A DNA stretch of 40,259 nt from Lachnospiraceae bacterium. Its GTDB lineage: Bacteria; Bacillota; Clostridia; Lachnospirales; Lachnospiraceae. The notes beneath the pieces are model-generated. The model saw only the letters and a program-made list of their open reading frames with translations, did no database searches and was not told where the DNA came from. Position numbers and translations under genes: made by a program. Shown in pieces: positions 32,556 through 40,259 of the stretch (position 1 is the first letter of the stretch; every line of letters starts with the position of its first letter). Location of the stretch: positions 1 to 40,259 of the forward strand of contig JAILNW010000052.1 in assembly GCA_024691145.1 (NCBI GenBank), given 5' to 3'.

Positions 32556-34691
32556 ATGTCAGCTTTAATGCTTAAAGAAAGAGCAATAAAAATAAATAAA
32601 GAATTAAAGACAAAGATATTAATAATAGCAATTAGACAAGGTCTTATTATGACTATACCTATAACTTTTATAGGGGCAATTGCACTTGTTCTTTTATATT
32701 TTCCTGATAATGTTTATCAGAGATTTATAAAGAATGCCTTAGATGGCAGGTTTTATAATGCCTTGTCGCTTATTAATGTGTGTACTCTTGGCTCAATATC
32801 ACTTATTGTGTCTGTAACTATACCACATTGCTATTCTAAGATGCTAAAGAATAAACTTTTAGCTGTAACCATGCCAACTGCCGGTTTTTTAGGTTATATG
32901 ATTACCATGGGATTTAACTATGAGAATTTTTCGGTAAATTATTTTGGCGGAAGCGGAATGTTTACATCAATTCTTACATCAATAGTAGTATGCAGGGTGT
33001 ATGGTGAGTTTGACAAAAAGACAAAGTTTTATAATAAATTAAATAATTATGCAATGGAATCTACATTAATAGGTGCCATGTCAGGATTTTTCCCTCTTGC
33101 TACATCTATGACCTTATTGTGTGTAATAAGAGCAATTCTTGTATGGGTATTTAAGGTACAGAGCCTGCAGGAACTATTTTCTTTATGTGCTACAGCTTTA
33201 TTTCATGGTATGGGGAATAACCTTGGAAGTGCAATACTTTTTGAATTTGCAGTACAGATACTCTGGCTCTTTGGAATACATGGTAATAATGTTTTTGATG
33301 ATGTTTCAAGCAAACTTTTTGAAAAATCAATTTCAGCTAATCAGGTTGCTATAGCACAGGGACATGTGCCAAAGGAGATTATCAGTAAAACATTTTTAGA
33401 TGTTTTTGTAAATATTGGTGGTTCAGGAACGATACTTTGCCTTATATTTGCATCATTAATATTTGTAAAAAACAAAAAGAGTAAAAGTATATCAAGAATA
33501 GGTTTTATACCTTCTTTGTTTAACATAAGTGAAATAATTACATTTGGATTTCCTGTTGTGCTTAATGGAATAATGTTTATACCATTTGTTATAGTTCCGA
33601 TTATAAGCCTTATAATTGCTTATATAGCAATGTATACAGGTTTTGTTCCTGTGTGTACACAGCAGGTTGAGTGGACAATGCCTATATTTATTAGTGCTTA
33701 TGAGGCAACAGGGTCTGTAAGGGCGATATTTTTACAGATAATAATAATAGTTGTGGGAATATTTGTGTACAGACCATTTGTTCTTTTCTGTGAAAAAGAA
33801 GATGAGGAGAATCTTAAGGTACAGATTAAACAATTAACAGAAAGCATGAAGGAAGCTGAAAAGAACAGAATTGCGCCTGAGTTTATTCAATGTAATGACA
33901 GCAGAAGCATACTTGCAAGAATGTTAATTGAGAATATGAAAGAAGGACTTGATAATGGAGAGTTTAAGATAGCATATCAGCCTCAGGTAAACAGCAATAA
34001 TGAGTGTATAGGTGCTGAGGCTCTTATGAGGTGGAAACATCCTATAGGAGACTATATATATCCTGTTCTAATTATTGAACTTGCAAAAGAAGGAGAGATA
34101 TTAGATAAAATTGAGGATTATCTAATTGATACTGTGTGCAAGGATTTAAAGAAAATGCATGAACAGTATGATGAAAGACTTAAAATCTCAATTAATGTTA
34201 CAGCAGAGTCATTTAAATACTATGATGTAGAGAAAAAGATAGATGAAAAGGTGGAGCTTTACGGAATTGACAGAAGCACACTTTATATTGAAATTACAGA
34301 ACAGCAGGCAGTAACAGCAGGAGATATGGTTGAAAAGGGACTTATGAACCTTAAGAATAAAGGACATAAAATGCTTATAGATGATTTTGGCATGGGCCAT
34401 ACATCTGTAATTTATCTTCAGAATGACACATTTGATTATGTAAAATTTGATGGAGAATTGATTAACAATATGATAAACAATGAAAGAAATTGTGAGATAA
34501 TTCGGTCAATTATTGAACTTAGCAATAAAATCAAGTTTAATACAATTGCTGAATATGTAGAGAACAAAGAGCAGAGAGACAAACTTGACAAAATGGGATG
34601 TAATATTTACCAGGGATATTTTTACAGTATGCCTTTGTTCTATGATGAATTTGTTGAATTTATAGAAAAATATCCGATAAAAAAGAAATAA
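32556..34691 (+). CDS. PTS EIIC membrane domain fused to an EAL c-di-GMP phosphodiesterase
   Basis: The 711-residue protein starts with a lactose/cellobiose-type PTS EIIC domain (about 20-415, ten or so helices) showing FGIHGNN (239-245) and NISEIITFGFPVVLN (324-338), where the usual NEP motif has diverged. A short coiled linker (about 415-450) leads to an EAL domain (about 455-705). The catalytic set appears intact: EAL at 488-490, Asn547, Glu580 in IEITEQ, Asp609-Asp610 in DDFGMG, Lys630 and Glu667 in AEYVEN, then QGYFYS. No EIIA or EIIB domain is attached, so it may sense sugar rather than transport it by phosphorylation and thereby degrade c-di-GMP. The neighbour is a multi-domain GGDEF/EAL protein. 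Confidence 0.88.
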   Translation: MSALMLKERAIKINKELKTKILIIAIRQGLIMTIPITFIGAIALVLLYFPDNVYQRFIKNALDGRFYNALSLINVCTLGSISLIVSVTIPHCYSKMLKNKLLAVTMPTAGFLGYMITMGFNYENFSVNYFGGSGMFTSILTSIVVCRVYGEFDKKTKFYNKLNNYAMESTLIGAMSGFFPLATSMTLLCVIRAILVWVFKVQSLQELFSLCATALFHGMGNNLGSAILFEFAVQILWLFGIHGNNVFDDVSSKLFEKSISANQVAIAQGHVPKEIISKTFLDVFVNIGGSGTILCLIFASLIFVKNKKSKSISRIGFIPSLFNISEIITFGFPVVLNGIMFIPFVIVPIISLIIAYIAMYTGFVPVCTQQVEWTMPIFISAYEATGSVRAIFLQIIIIVVGIFVYRPFVLFCEKEDEENLKVQIKQLTESMKEAEKNRIAPEFIQCNDSRSILARMLIENMKEGLDNGEFKIAYQPQVNSNNECIGAEALMRWKHPIGDYIYPVLIIELAKEGEILDKIEDYLIDTVCKDLKKMHEQYDERLKISINVTAESFKYYDVEKKIDEKVELYGIDRSTLYIEITEQQAVTAGDMVEKGLMNLKNKGHKMLIDDFGMGHTSVIYLQNDTFDYVKFDGELINNMINNERNCEIIRSIIELSNKIKFNTIAEYVENKEQRDKLDKMGCNIYQGYFYSMPLFYDEFVEFIEKYPIKKK

Positions 34692-34720
34692 TTGTAAAAA
34701 ATTGGATATTTTGCTATACT
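34692..34720 (+). promoter_or_regulatory. Promoter candidate for the PAS-GGDEF-EAL gene
   Basis: TTGTAA and TATACT are spaced by 17 bp immediately after the EIIC-EAL stop codon. A second TATAAT lies at 34725-34730. Confidence 0.55.
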
Positions 34721-34755
34721 AGTTATATAATAATCTAGGATAAGGAGAAATGCTG

Positions 34756-37700
34756 ATGGGTGAAGATATGAACAACAAAGAAAAAAACGATGCTGTTAAT
34801 AATCTATTATTATCGATGCCCGGTGGTGTAATCAGATTTGAAGTATCTGATGATAGTAAAATAACTTTAATTTCAGATAAGGTACTTGAGATATTAGGCT
34901 GCAATAAAGAAGATATAGAGATGCATTATAAGAATAATGTGTCTAATATGGTGCACCCTGAAGACAAGAACATTGTAAAACAGAATATTACTGCAGCATT
35001 TAATTCTTCAAAGTCTTGTGATATAAAATTCAGAATTATTGATATTAATGGTGTTGCGAAGTGGGTAACTGCTGCTACATATATTAGTGAAATGACGTCT
35101 AATATAATAAAGGGATATGCTATAATTAATGATATTACAGAATATATGAAGGCTGAAGAAATACTGGAACAGCAAAAGGTACAGCTTGAAAAGGAAAAAG
35201 AGAATTATAAGCGTATTCTAAATGAAAATTCGGATCTTTATTTTGAATTAAATGTTAATGAAGATACTATGATGATTTATAATATTAACAGGTCCTTTGA
35301 TGAGGTAAACAGCAGTATAACAGAGTTTAGAAGCAGACTTGTTAAATCAAAAAAGATTCATGAGGATGATAAAGATAAAATATTAAAGTTAATTAATCTT
35401 GAAAGCAGTGCAGAACTGGAATTCAGATATATAAGTGTAGATGGAAGCGTTATATGGTGTGCTTTAAAGGTCGTTGCTTCAAATAATCATATTACAAATG
35501 AAAAGATAATAATGGGCTGGATTAATAATATTGATGTTGAAAAGAGAGAAATGTTCTATCAGCTTGAGAAGAATAATCTTGATCCCCTTACAAAATTATA
35601 TAACCAGGCATATGTTGAGCAGAATATTGATGAATATCTTACAACTGAAGGAAAAGATGGCTGCCATATTATGCTTATTGTTGATATTGATAATTTTACA
35701 CTTATAGATGAAAAATTAGGAAGCATATTTGGCGATGCGGTACTTCTTAATATTTCTGAAAGCCTTACAAAGGTATTCAGTGATAAGGATATTATTGCCC
35801 GTGTTGGGGGAGATGAGTTTGTTGTATTTATTAAGAATATTGATGATATAGGAAGTATTATAGAGAAGGTTGAGGAAGTAAGAGCATCTTTATATAAGAC
35901 TTATGCTGGAGAAAACCTTGAAAAGCCTATATCATGCAGTATAGGTATAGCATCATATCCTAATAATGGATATGACTATAAGTCCTTGTTTAAAGCCACA
36001 GATTCTGCTCTTTATTACGCAAAGATAACAGGAAGAGACCGTTATCAGTTCTTTGATACTATGGATATGGAAAAGATTCAGAGTGGAGCAAAGGAGTTAT
36101 TTAATAATTACAATTTTGATAGTATTAAACGTTCAGGTTTTAGCTCATTTAACAGGGAAATTACAAGCTTCGCTTTTGATATTATGATGAAGACCAAGGA
36201 CGTTAACAGTGCAATTAATATTATTCTTGAAAAAATAGGAAAGCAGTTTGATGCAACATATGTAAATATTGTTGAACTCATTGGCAAAAAAGCTGAGATG
36301 ACATATAGATGGAGTAAGCAAAGTGGCAATGCTGTTGGAAGAAAAATGTTATTTAAAGCAGAGGATGCTTTTATAACAAATTATAAGAAAAACTTTGACC
36401 AGCAGGGAATATTTGCCATTGATGATACAGGCAAACAGGAAAGTTCATTTGCACTTAAGTGGCTTTTTGACAAGGATAATGTTAAATCATTTCTTTCCTG
36501 TGAGGTAACGGATGATTCAAGTCTTGAAGGCTGTGTAAATATAGTTGACTGTGAGAAAACAAGAGAGTGGACAAAGAATGAGATAGATTCCCTTACAACA
36601 ATTACAAGGGTTATATCATCATATCTCCTTAAAATGCGTACAACACAGAAAATGGAGGAAAGGCTTAATGAGGTAAAGAACTTTGATTCTGTTACGGGGC
36701 TTCCAACATATTACAAGTTTAAAAATGATGCCAAGGAATATCTTGCAGATAATCAGAGAAAGAAGTTTGTTATTATTAATCTTGATATTTACAGATTCAA
36801 GTCTATTAATGATACATATGGATATAAGGTTGGAGATGGAATTCTAAGAGATCTTGGACAACAGATGATTGCAGAGGGAAGCAAGATTCTTATTGCCTGC
36901 AGAGTTGCTTCAGATAACTTTATGGCATTACTTGAATATAAGAATGAACAGGAAATTATAGATTATGTAAAAAACAGTTCTTTAGAGTTTGAAAAAATGG
37001 AACAGCAGAAGAATCCTAATTATAAAATTAAAATATGTGCTGGTGCATGTGTTGTGGACTCAAATCTCGGTGATGTAATGATTCCTATTGACAATGCCAA
37101 TATTGCAAGAAAACATGCCAAGGAGAATCTTATTGAAACATGTTATTTCTTTAATGATGAAATGAAGAGAAAGCTTCAGATTGAATTTGAAATAACAAAT
37201 ACAATGGAAAAAGCATTGGCTTATCATGAGTTTAAGGTATATCTTCAGCCTAAAGTAAGTCTTTCAGATGGAAAACTTGCAGGTGCGGAGGCACTTGTAA
37301 GATGGGTAAGACCGGATAAGTCCATAATGCCCCCGGATAAGTTTATTCCTTTGTTTGAAAAGAATGGGTTTGTTGTAAATCTAGACTTCTTTGTATATGA
37401 ACAGGTTTGTATTATGATTCGTGAATGGATGGAGAAGGACTGGAATGTTGTGCCTATATCGGTAAATGTTTCAAGAGTACATCTTTATGATAGTCATTTT
37501 GTTGATGATTTCTGCAGGCTTATAGACAGATATCAGATACCTAATGAGTTGGTTGAACTGGAATTAACGGAAAGTATATTCCTTGATAATACTGAGGTTG
37601 CCATTAACACAATGCACAGGTTCAGAAACATGGGATTTAAGGTTTCCATAGATGATTTTGGTGCAGGATATTCTTCACTTAATCTTCTTAAGGAAATGAC

Positions 37701-37962
37701 CAGTGATGTTCTTAAGATTGATAAGGGATTTTTTGGCAATGCAGAACTTCAGAGGGAGGAACAGATTATTCTTTCCAGCATTGTAAATATGGCGAAGCAG
37801 CTTAATATGAAAGTATTATCTGAGGGTGTTGAAACTAATTCGCAATCAGAGTTCTTAAAAAATATAGAGTGTGACCTGGCGCAGGGATATCTATTTGCCA
37901 AGCCTATGCCTAAAGAGGATTTTGAAAATCTGATGGAAAATAACATGCAGTTTAAAGTCTAA
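34756..37962 (+). CDS. PAS-PAS-GGDEF-GAF-GGDEF(degenerate)-EAL signalling protein
   Basis: The 1068-residue cytosolic protein has two PAS domains (about 15-135 and 155-265), a GGDEF domain (about 275-435) with intact RVGGDEF near 350, a GAF-like domain (about 475-625), a second GGDEF-type domain (about 640-800) whose active-site loop reads RVASDNF, and an EAL domain (about 820-1065) with intact EAL, Asn in ISVNVS, Glu in ELTES, DDFGAG, LKID and EGVET. It may therefore both make and degrade c-di-GMP, with the second GGDEF possibly a GTP-sensing or structural module. No membrane helix is seen. AAGGAG lies 8 bp before the ATG at 34756; the ATG at 34750 is too close to it. Confidence 0.9.
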   Translation: MGEDMNNKEKNDAVNNLLLSMPGGVIRFEVSDDSKITLISDKVLEILGCNKEDIEMHYKNNVSNMVHPEDKNIVKQNITAAFNSSKSCDIKFRIIDINGVAKWVTAATYISEMTSNIIKGYAIINDITEYMKAEEILEQQKVQLEKEKENYKRILNENSDLYFELNVNEDTMMIYNINRSFDEVNSSITEFRSRLVKSKKIHEDDKDKILKLINLESSAELEFRYISVDGSVIWCALKVVASNNHITNEKIIMGWINNIDVEKREMFYQLEKNNLDPLTKLYNQAYVEQNIDEYLTTEGKDGCHIMLIVDIDNFTLIDEKLGSIFGDAVLLNISESLTKVFSDKDIIARVGGDEFVVFIKNIDDIGSIIEKVEEVRASLYKTYAGENLEKPISCSIGIASYPNNGYDYKSLFKATDSALYYAKITGRDRYQFFDTMDMEKIQSGAKELFNNYNFDSIKRSGFSSFNREITSFAFDIMMKTKDVNSAINIILEKIGKQFDATYVNIVELIGKKAEMTYRWSKQSGNAVGRKMLFKAEDAFITNYKKNFDQQGIFAIDDTGKQESSFALKWLFDKDNVKSFLSCEVTDDSSLEGCVNIVDCEKTREWTKNEIDSLTTITRVISSYLLKMRTTQKMEERLNEVKNFDSVTGLPTYYKFKNDAKEYLADNQRKKFVIINLDIYRFKSINDTYGYKVGDGILRDLGQQMIAEGSKILIACRVASDNFMALLEYKNEQEIIDYVKNSSLEFEKMEQQKNPNYKIKICAGACVVDSNLGDVMIPIDNANIARKHAKENLIETCYFFNDEMKRKLQIEFEITNTMEKALAYHEFKVYLQPKVSLSDGKLAGAEALVRWVRPDKSIMPPDKFIPLFEKNGFVVNLDFFVYEQVCIMIREWMEKDWNVVPISVNVSRVHLYDSHFVDDFCRLIDRYQIPNELVELELTESIFLDNTEVAINTMHRFRNMGFKVSIDDFGAGYSSLNLLKEMTSDVLKIDKGFFGNAELQREEQIILSSIVNMAKQLNMKVLSEGVETNSQSEFLKNIECDLAQGYLFAKPMPKEDFENLMENNMQFKV

Positions 37963-37981
37963 AGTAACAGGAGTGTTTGGA

Positions 37982-38860
37982 ATGGATGTTAATTACGAGT
38001 TATACAAGGTATTTTACTATGTAGGAAAAACACTTAGTTTTTCAGAAGCATCAAAGGAACTGTATATATCACAATCAGCAGTAAGCCAGGCTATTAAGAC
38101 TTTAGAAAAGAAGCTTGGTCAGACGCTATTTATTAGAAGTACAAAAAGGGTAACCCTGACGAAAGAAGGGGAAATACTGTATAAACATATAGAGTCTGCG
38201 GTTAATCTTATTGAAAGAGGAGAAAACCAGATTTTTGAAAGCAAGAATCTTAATGGCGGACAGTTAAGAATAGGTGCAAGTGATACTATTTGCAGGTATT
38301 TTCTTGTGCCATATCTTAATGAATTTCATAAGAAATATCCTAAAATCCATATAAAAGTAACCAATGGAACTTCTCTAAAATGTGTGGATTATCTTGATAG
38401 CAATCAGGTGGATTTGATTATTATTAATTCCCCTAATACCAAGCTTAGTGCAGTAAGCCACACTGAGGATATTAAGGAATTTAAAGACGTATTTATCTGT
38501 AATAAAGAATCTTTTGATTTAAGCAATAAGGTATTGACATTAGAGCAGTTGTTAGATTATCCTATACTTATGCTGGATAAAAATTCTACAACAAGCGAGT
38601 TTTTACATACATTGTTTTTACAGCATTCTCTGGATCTTGTTCCGGACGTTGAACTTAGCAGCAATGATTTGCTTATAGACCTTGCAAAGATAGGTCTTGG
38701 TATAGCATTTGTACCGGATTATTGTGTTAATGAAAGTGAAGAGAATGTTATTATTATAAAGACAAATGAAACTCTTCCTTCAAGGAAACTTGTTGCAGCA
38801 TATAACAGTCAGGCACCTTTAACAGAGGCTGCAAGGTATTTTATAGATTTATTAAAATAG
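37982..38860 (+). CDS. LysR family transcriptional regulator
   Basis: The 292-residue protein has an N-terminal winged helix-turn-helix (about 5-65; FSEASKELYISQSAVSQAIKTLEKKLGQTLFIRSTKRVTLTKEGE) and a LysR substrate-binding domain (about 90-290; QLRIGASDTICRYFLVPYL, SNDLLIDLAKIGLGIAFVPDY). The ligand is unknown. The ATG at 37982 has AGGAG at 8 bp; the upstream GTG at 37973 overlaps that site. It starts 20 bp after the preceding stop, with no terminator between, and is followed by the lipoprotein gene after 22 bp. Confidence 0.93.
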   Translation: MDVNYELYKVFYYVGKTLSFSEASKELYISQSAVSQAIKTLEKKLGQTLFIRSTKRVTLTKEGEILYKHIESAVNLIERGENQIFESKNLNGGQLRIGASDTICRYFLVPYLNEFHKKYPKIHIKVTNGTSLKCVDYLDSNQVDLIIINSPNTKLSAVSHTEDIKEFKDVFICNKESFDLSNKVLTLEQLLDYPILMLDKNSTTSEFLHTLFLQHSLDLVPDVELSSNDLLIDLAKIGLGIAFVPDYCVNESEENVIIIKTNETLPSRKLVAAYNSQAPLTEAARYFIDLLK

Positions 38861-38882
38861 TAATCGGAATGGTGGTTTAATT

Positions 38883-39596
38883 ATGAAAAATAAGGGATTA
38901 TTGTTGTATTTATTATTAATATCCATACTCCTTTCAGGATGTGGAAAAAAGGATCTGTCAAAGCAGGTTGTTGTTACAATTAATGATGAGAAAGTCTATA
39001 TGGACGAAGTTATATGGGAACTTTTTCTTTATGAGTATGACCTTTATGAGGACTCTAAGGATTACGAGAAAGAGAATGGAAAGTCCTACTGGCAGATTGA
39101 TATAGGTGACGGAGTAACTGTAGAGGACGCACTTAAGGAAGAAGTTATTAATGATATTATATTTACCCATATTTTAAGCGGCCAGGCCAAGAAGACAGGC
39201 TCATTTGTAATTGAGGATAATGGTGGCTATGATGAAGTCATTGATAAGGATATGGCGTTAATTAATGATAAATTAGAGGATTATGGCATGACCAGAGAAG
39301 GCTGCCGTAAGTTAATCGAAACTCAGGGACTTTTTAATTATTATCTTGATGAAATTCTTAAAAAGTATGAAGTTGATGAGGACAAAATAAGAGAAGAGAA
39401 CCCTTATGATGAGGAAACATACGAAACAAAGAAGAATTATAACGATTATATTGATTCTCTTATTAAAGATGCAAAGATGCAGAAACTTACGGATGATTAT
39501 AATAACACTTTGCTTGGTATGTACGATGTCCAGATTAATGATAAGGTCTGGGACGCATATAAAGTTGGAGAGTTAACTAAGATGCTTGATAAATAA
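38883..39596 (+). CDS. Lipoprotein with SurA/PrsA-like N-terminal segment
   Basis: The 237-residue protein has a lipoprotein signal (MKNKGLLLYLLLISILLSGC, lipobox LLSGC with Cys20). The mature part begins VVVTINDEKVYMDEVIWELFLYEYDLY, the pattern of SurA/PrsA chaperone N-terminal domains, and is helix-rich and acidic. No parvulin (rotamase) domain is visible, so it is probably a chaperone-like or structural envelope lipoprotein rather than a peptidyl-prolyl isomerase. It is followed by a terminator and by a related lipoprotein gene with its own promoter. Confidence 0.75.
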   Translation: MKNKGLLLYLLLISILLSGCGKKDLSKQVVVTINDEKVYMDEVIWELFLYEYDLYEDSKDYEKENGKSYWQIDIGDGVTVEDALKEEVINDIIFTHILSGQAKKTGSFVIEDNGGYDEVIDKDMALINDKLEDYGMTREGCRKLIETQGLFNYYLDEILKKYEVDEDKIREENPYDEETYETKKNYNDYIDSLIKDAKMQKLTDDYNNTLLGMYDVQINDKVWDAYKVGELTKMLDK

Positions 39597-39604
39597 GATT
39601 TATA

Positions 39605-39632
39605 AAGACTGGCTTCGGCTGGTCTTTTTTTT
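39605..39632 (+). terminator. Intrinsic terminator after the lipoprotein gene
   Basis: AAGACTGGC and GCTGGTCTT pair over nine positions (two G-U) around a TTCG loop, followed by a T-run of eight. Confidence 0.9.
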
Positions 39633-39716
39633 CAGCTTTAGAAAAATATGCGTCGGATACAGATTGCCATTGTATATGGCTATGTTTATATAGACTCACA
39701 AAAACTATCTAAATAC

Positions 39717-39745
39717 TTGATTTTTTCACAAAATATAATTATAAT
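39717..39745 (+). promoter_or_regulatory. Sigma-A promoter of the last lipoprotein gene
   Basis: TTGATT and a perfect TATAAT are separated by 17 bp, about 58 bp before the GTG start. Confidence 0.78.
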
Positions 39746-39802
39746 AGAAAGATGTAAGGATTATTTTAACCAAAACTTATTTTATTCAAGGAGGGCTTTT
39801 AA

Positions 39803-40259
39803 GTGAAGTCGAAGAAGATTATATCTATGGCACTTGCTGTAGCTATGTTTGCAGGAACACTTGCTATGACAGGATGTACTAACAAATATGTAAAAGAATC
39901 AAATTCAAAGAAAAGTTTAGCTGTAACTATTGGAGCAGAGAAGATATATATGGATAAACTTGTTCCTTTTATCTACCTTCAGGAATTTATTACAGATGTC
40001 AATAATGAACAGATGAAACAGATGTATGCACAGTATGGTATGGATCCAAGCCAGTATGATTCATGGACTACTGAGAATGACGGAAAGACAGGCGCTGAGA
40101 CTCTTAGAGATAATATTATGGAAAGTTACATAAGATTATATATTCTCAATAAAGAAGCAGCAGCTAATAAGAGTGAAAGTGCTACTATCCCAGAGGATAA
40201 AGAGAAGAAACTTAAAGAGAATGCAGAAAATCTTATAAAGGCTATGTCTGACAAGTGTA
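39803..40259 (+). CDS. SurA/PrsA-like lipoprotein, 3' end outside window
   Basis: A GTG start at 39803 with GGAGGG 10 bp upstream opens a frame that runs off the right edge (152 codons seen). The product begins MKSKKIISMALAVAMF and has a lipobox AMTGC, then LAVTIGAEKIYMDKLVPFIYLQEF, similar to the same region of the preceding lipoprotein (VTINDEKVYMDE). It is a likely paralogue in the SurA/PrsA N-terminal family. Whether a rotamase domain follows cannot be seen. Its own promoter and the terminator before it show that it is a separate transcription unit. Confidence 0.75.
   Translation, partial: MKSKKIISMALAVAMFAGTLAMTGCTNKYVKESNSKKSLAVTIGAEKIYMDKLVPFIYLQEFITDVNNEQMKQMYAQYGMDPSQYDSWTTENDGKTGAETLRDNIMESYIRLYILNKEAAANKSESATIPEDKEKKLKENAENLIKAMSDKC

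Noticed and set aside
1..40259. tRNA, rRNA or known riboswitches
   Set aside because: No tRNA cloverleaf, T-box, TPP, FMN, lysine or c-di-GMP riboswitch core was recognised in the intergenic regions by eye; a covariance search would be decisive.

Overview
This AT-rich window looks like the chromosome of an anaerobic gut or rumen Firmicute, most likely a Lachnospiraceae member of the Coprococcus/Butyrivibrio/Eubacterium kind. The reasons are gene content and sequence style: GH13 amylases with CBM26-type starch-binding modules, an SPKTG-type sortase anchor, a DUF1002 protein, strong AGGAGG ribosome-binding sites and sigma-A promoters with 17-bp spacers. The family assignment is inference; no rRNA gene is present. 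All protein calls are made by reading motifs, without database searches.

Layout. 1-3076: a CotH-type kinase (cut by the left edge), a VTC-type polyphosphate polymerase and a DUF4956 membrane protein. 3189-10238: two PLP aminotransferases (one HisC-like), a zinc ABC transporter compressed into two fusion polypeptides (ECF-S-like membrane domain + ATPase; permease + zinc-binding lobe), and release factor 3. 10264-13842: complete rfbA-B-C-D dTDP-L-rhamnose operon, followed by a small YjfB protein. 14208-22234: three tandem but separately promoted and terminated secreted alpha-amylases (762, 877 and 760 aa) that differ mainly in the number of starch-binding modules and in linkers. 22240-23349, minus strand: a zinc-ribbon tail-anchored protein preceded by a GC-rich, densely base-paired RNA-like leader of about 370 nt with its own consensus promoter. 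23462-28018: a CAP-domain secreted protein, HU, a D-2-hydroxyacid dehydrogenase and a GT39-like membrane protein. 28048-30302: a sortase-anchored surface protein with starch-binding-like modules. 30474-32491: a small membrane protein, a DUF1002 protein and a stand-alone FakA-like small domain. 32556-37962: two c-di-GMP signalling proteins, a PTS EIIC-EAL fusion and a PAS-PAS-GGDEF-GAF-GGDEF*-EAL protein. 37982-end: a LysR regulator and two related lipoproteins, the last cut by the right edge.

How it fits together. The amylases would liquefy starch outside the cell, and the anchored CBM protein could hold starch at the surface. The EIIC-EAL fusion could couple sugar to c-di-GMP turnover. Rhamnose, CotH, VTC, GT39 and CAP proteins point to envelope work. 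The points most worth follow-up are the structured minus-strand RNA at 22950-23314, the two-polypeptide zinc importer, the EIIC-EAL fusion, the stand-alone FakA-like domain, and the hairpin lying between the Shine-Dalgarno and the start codon of the DUF1002 gene.
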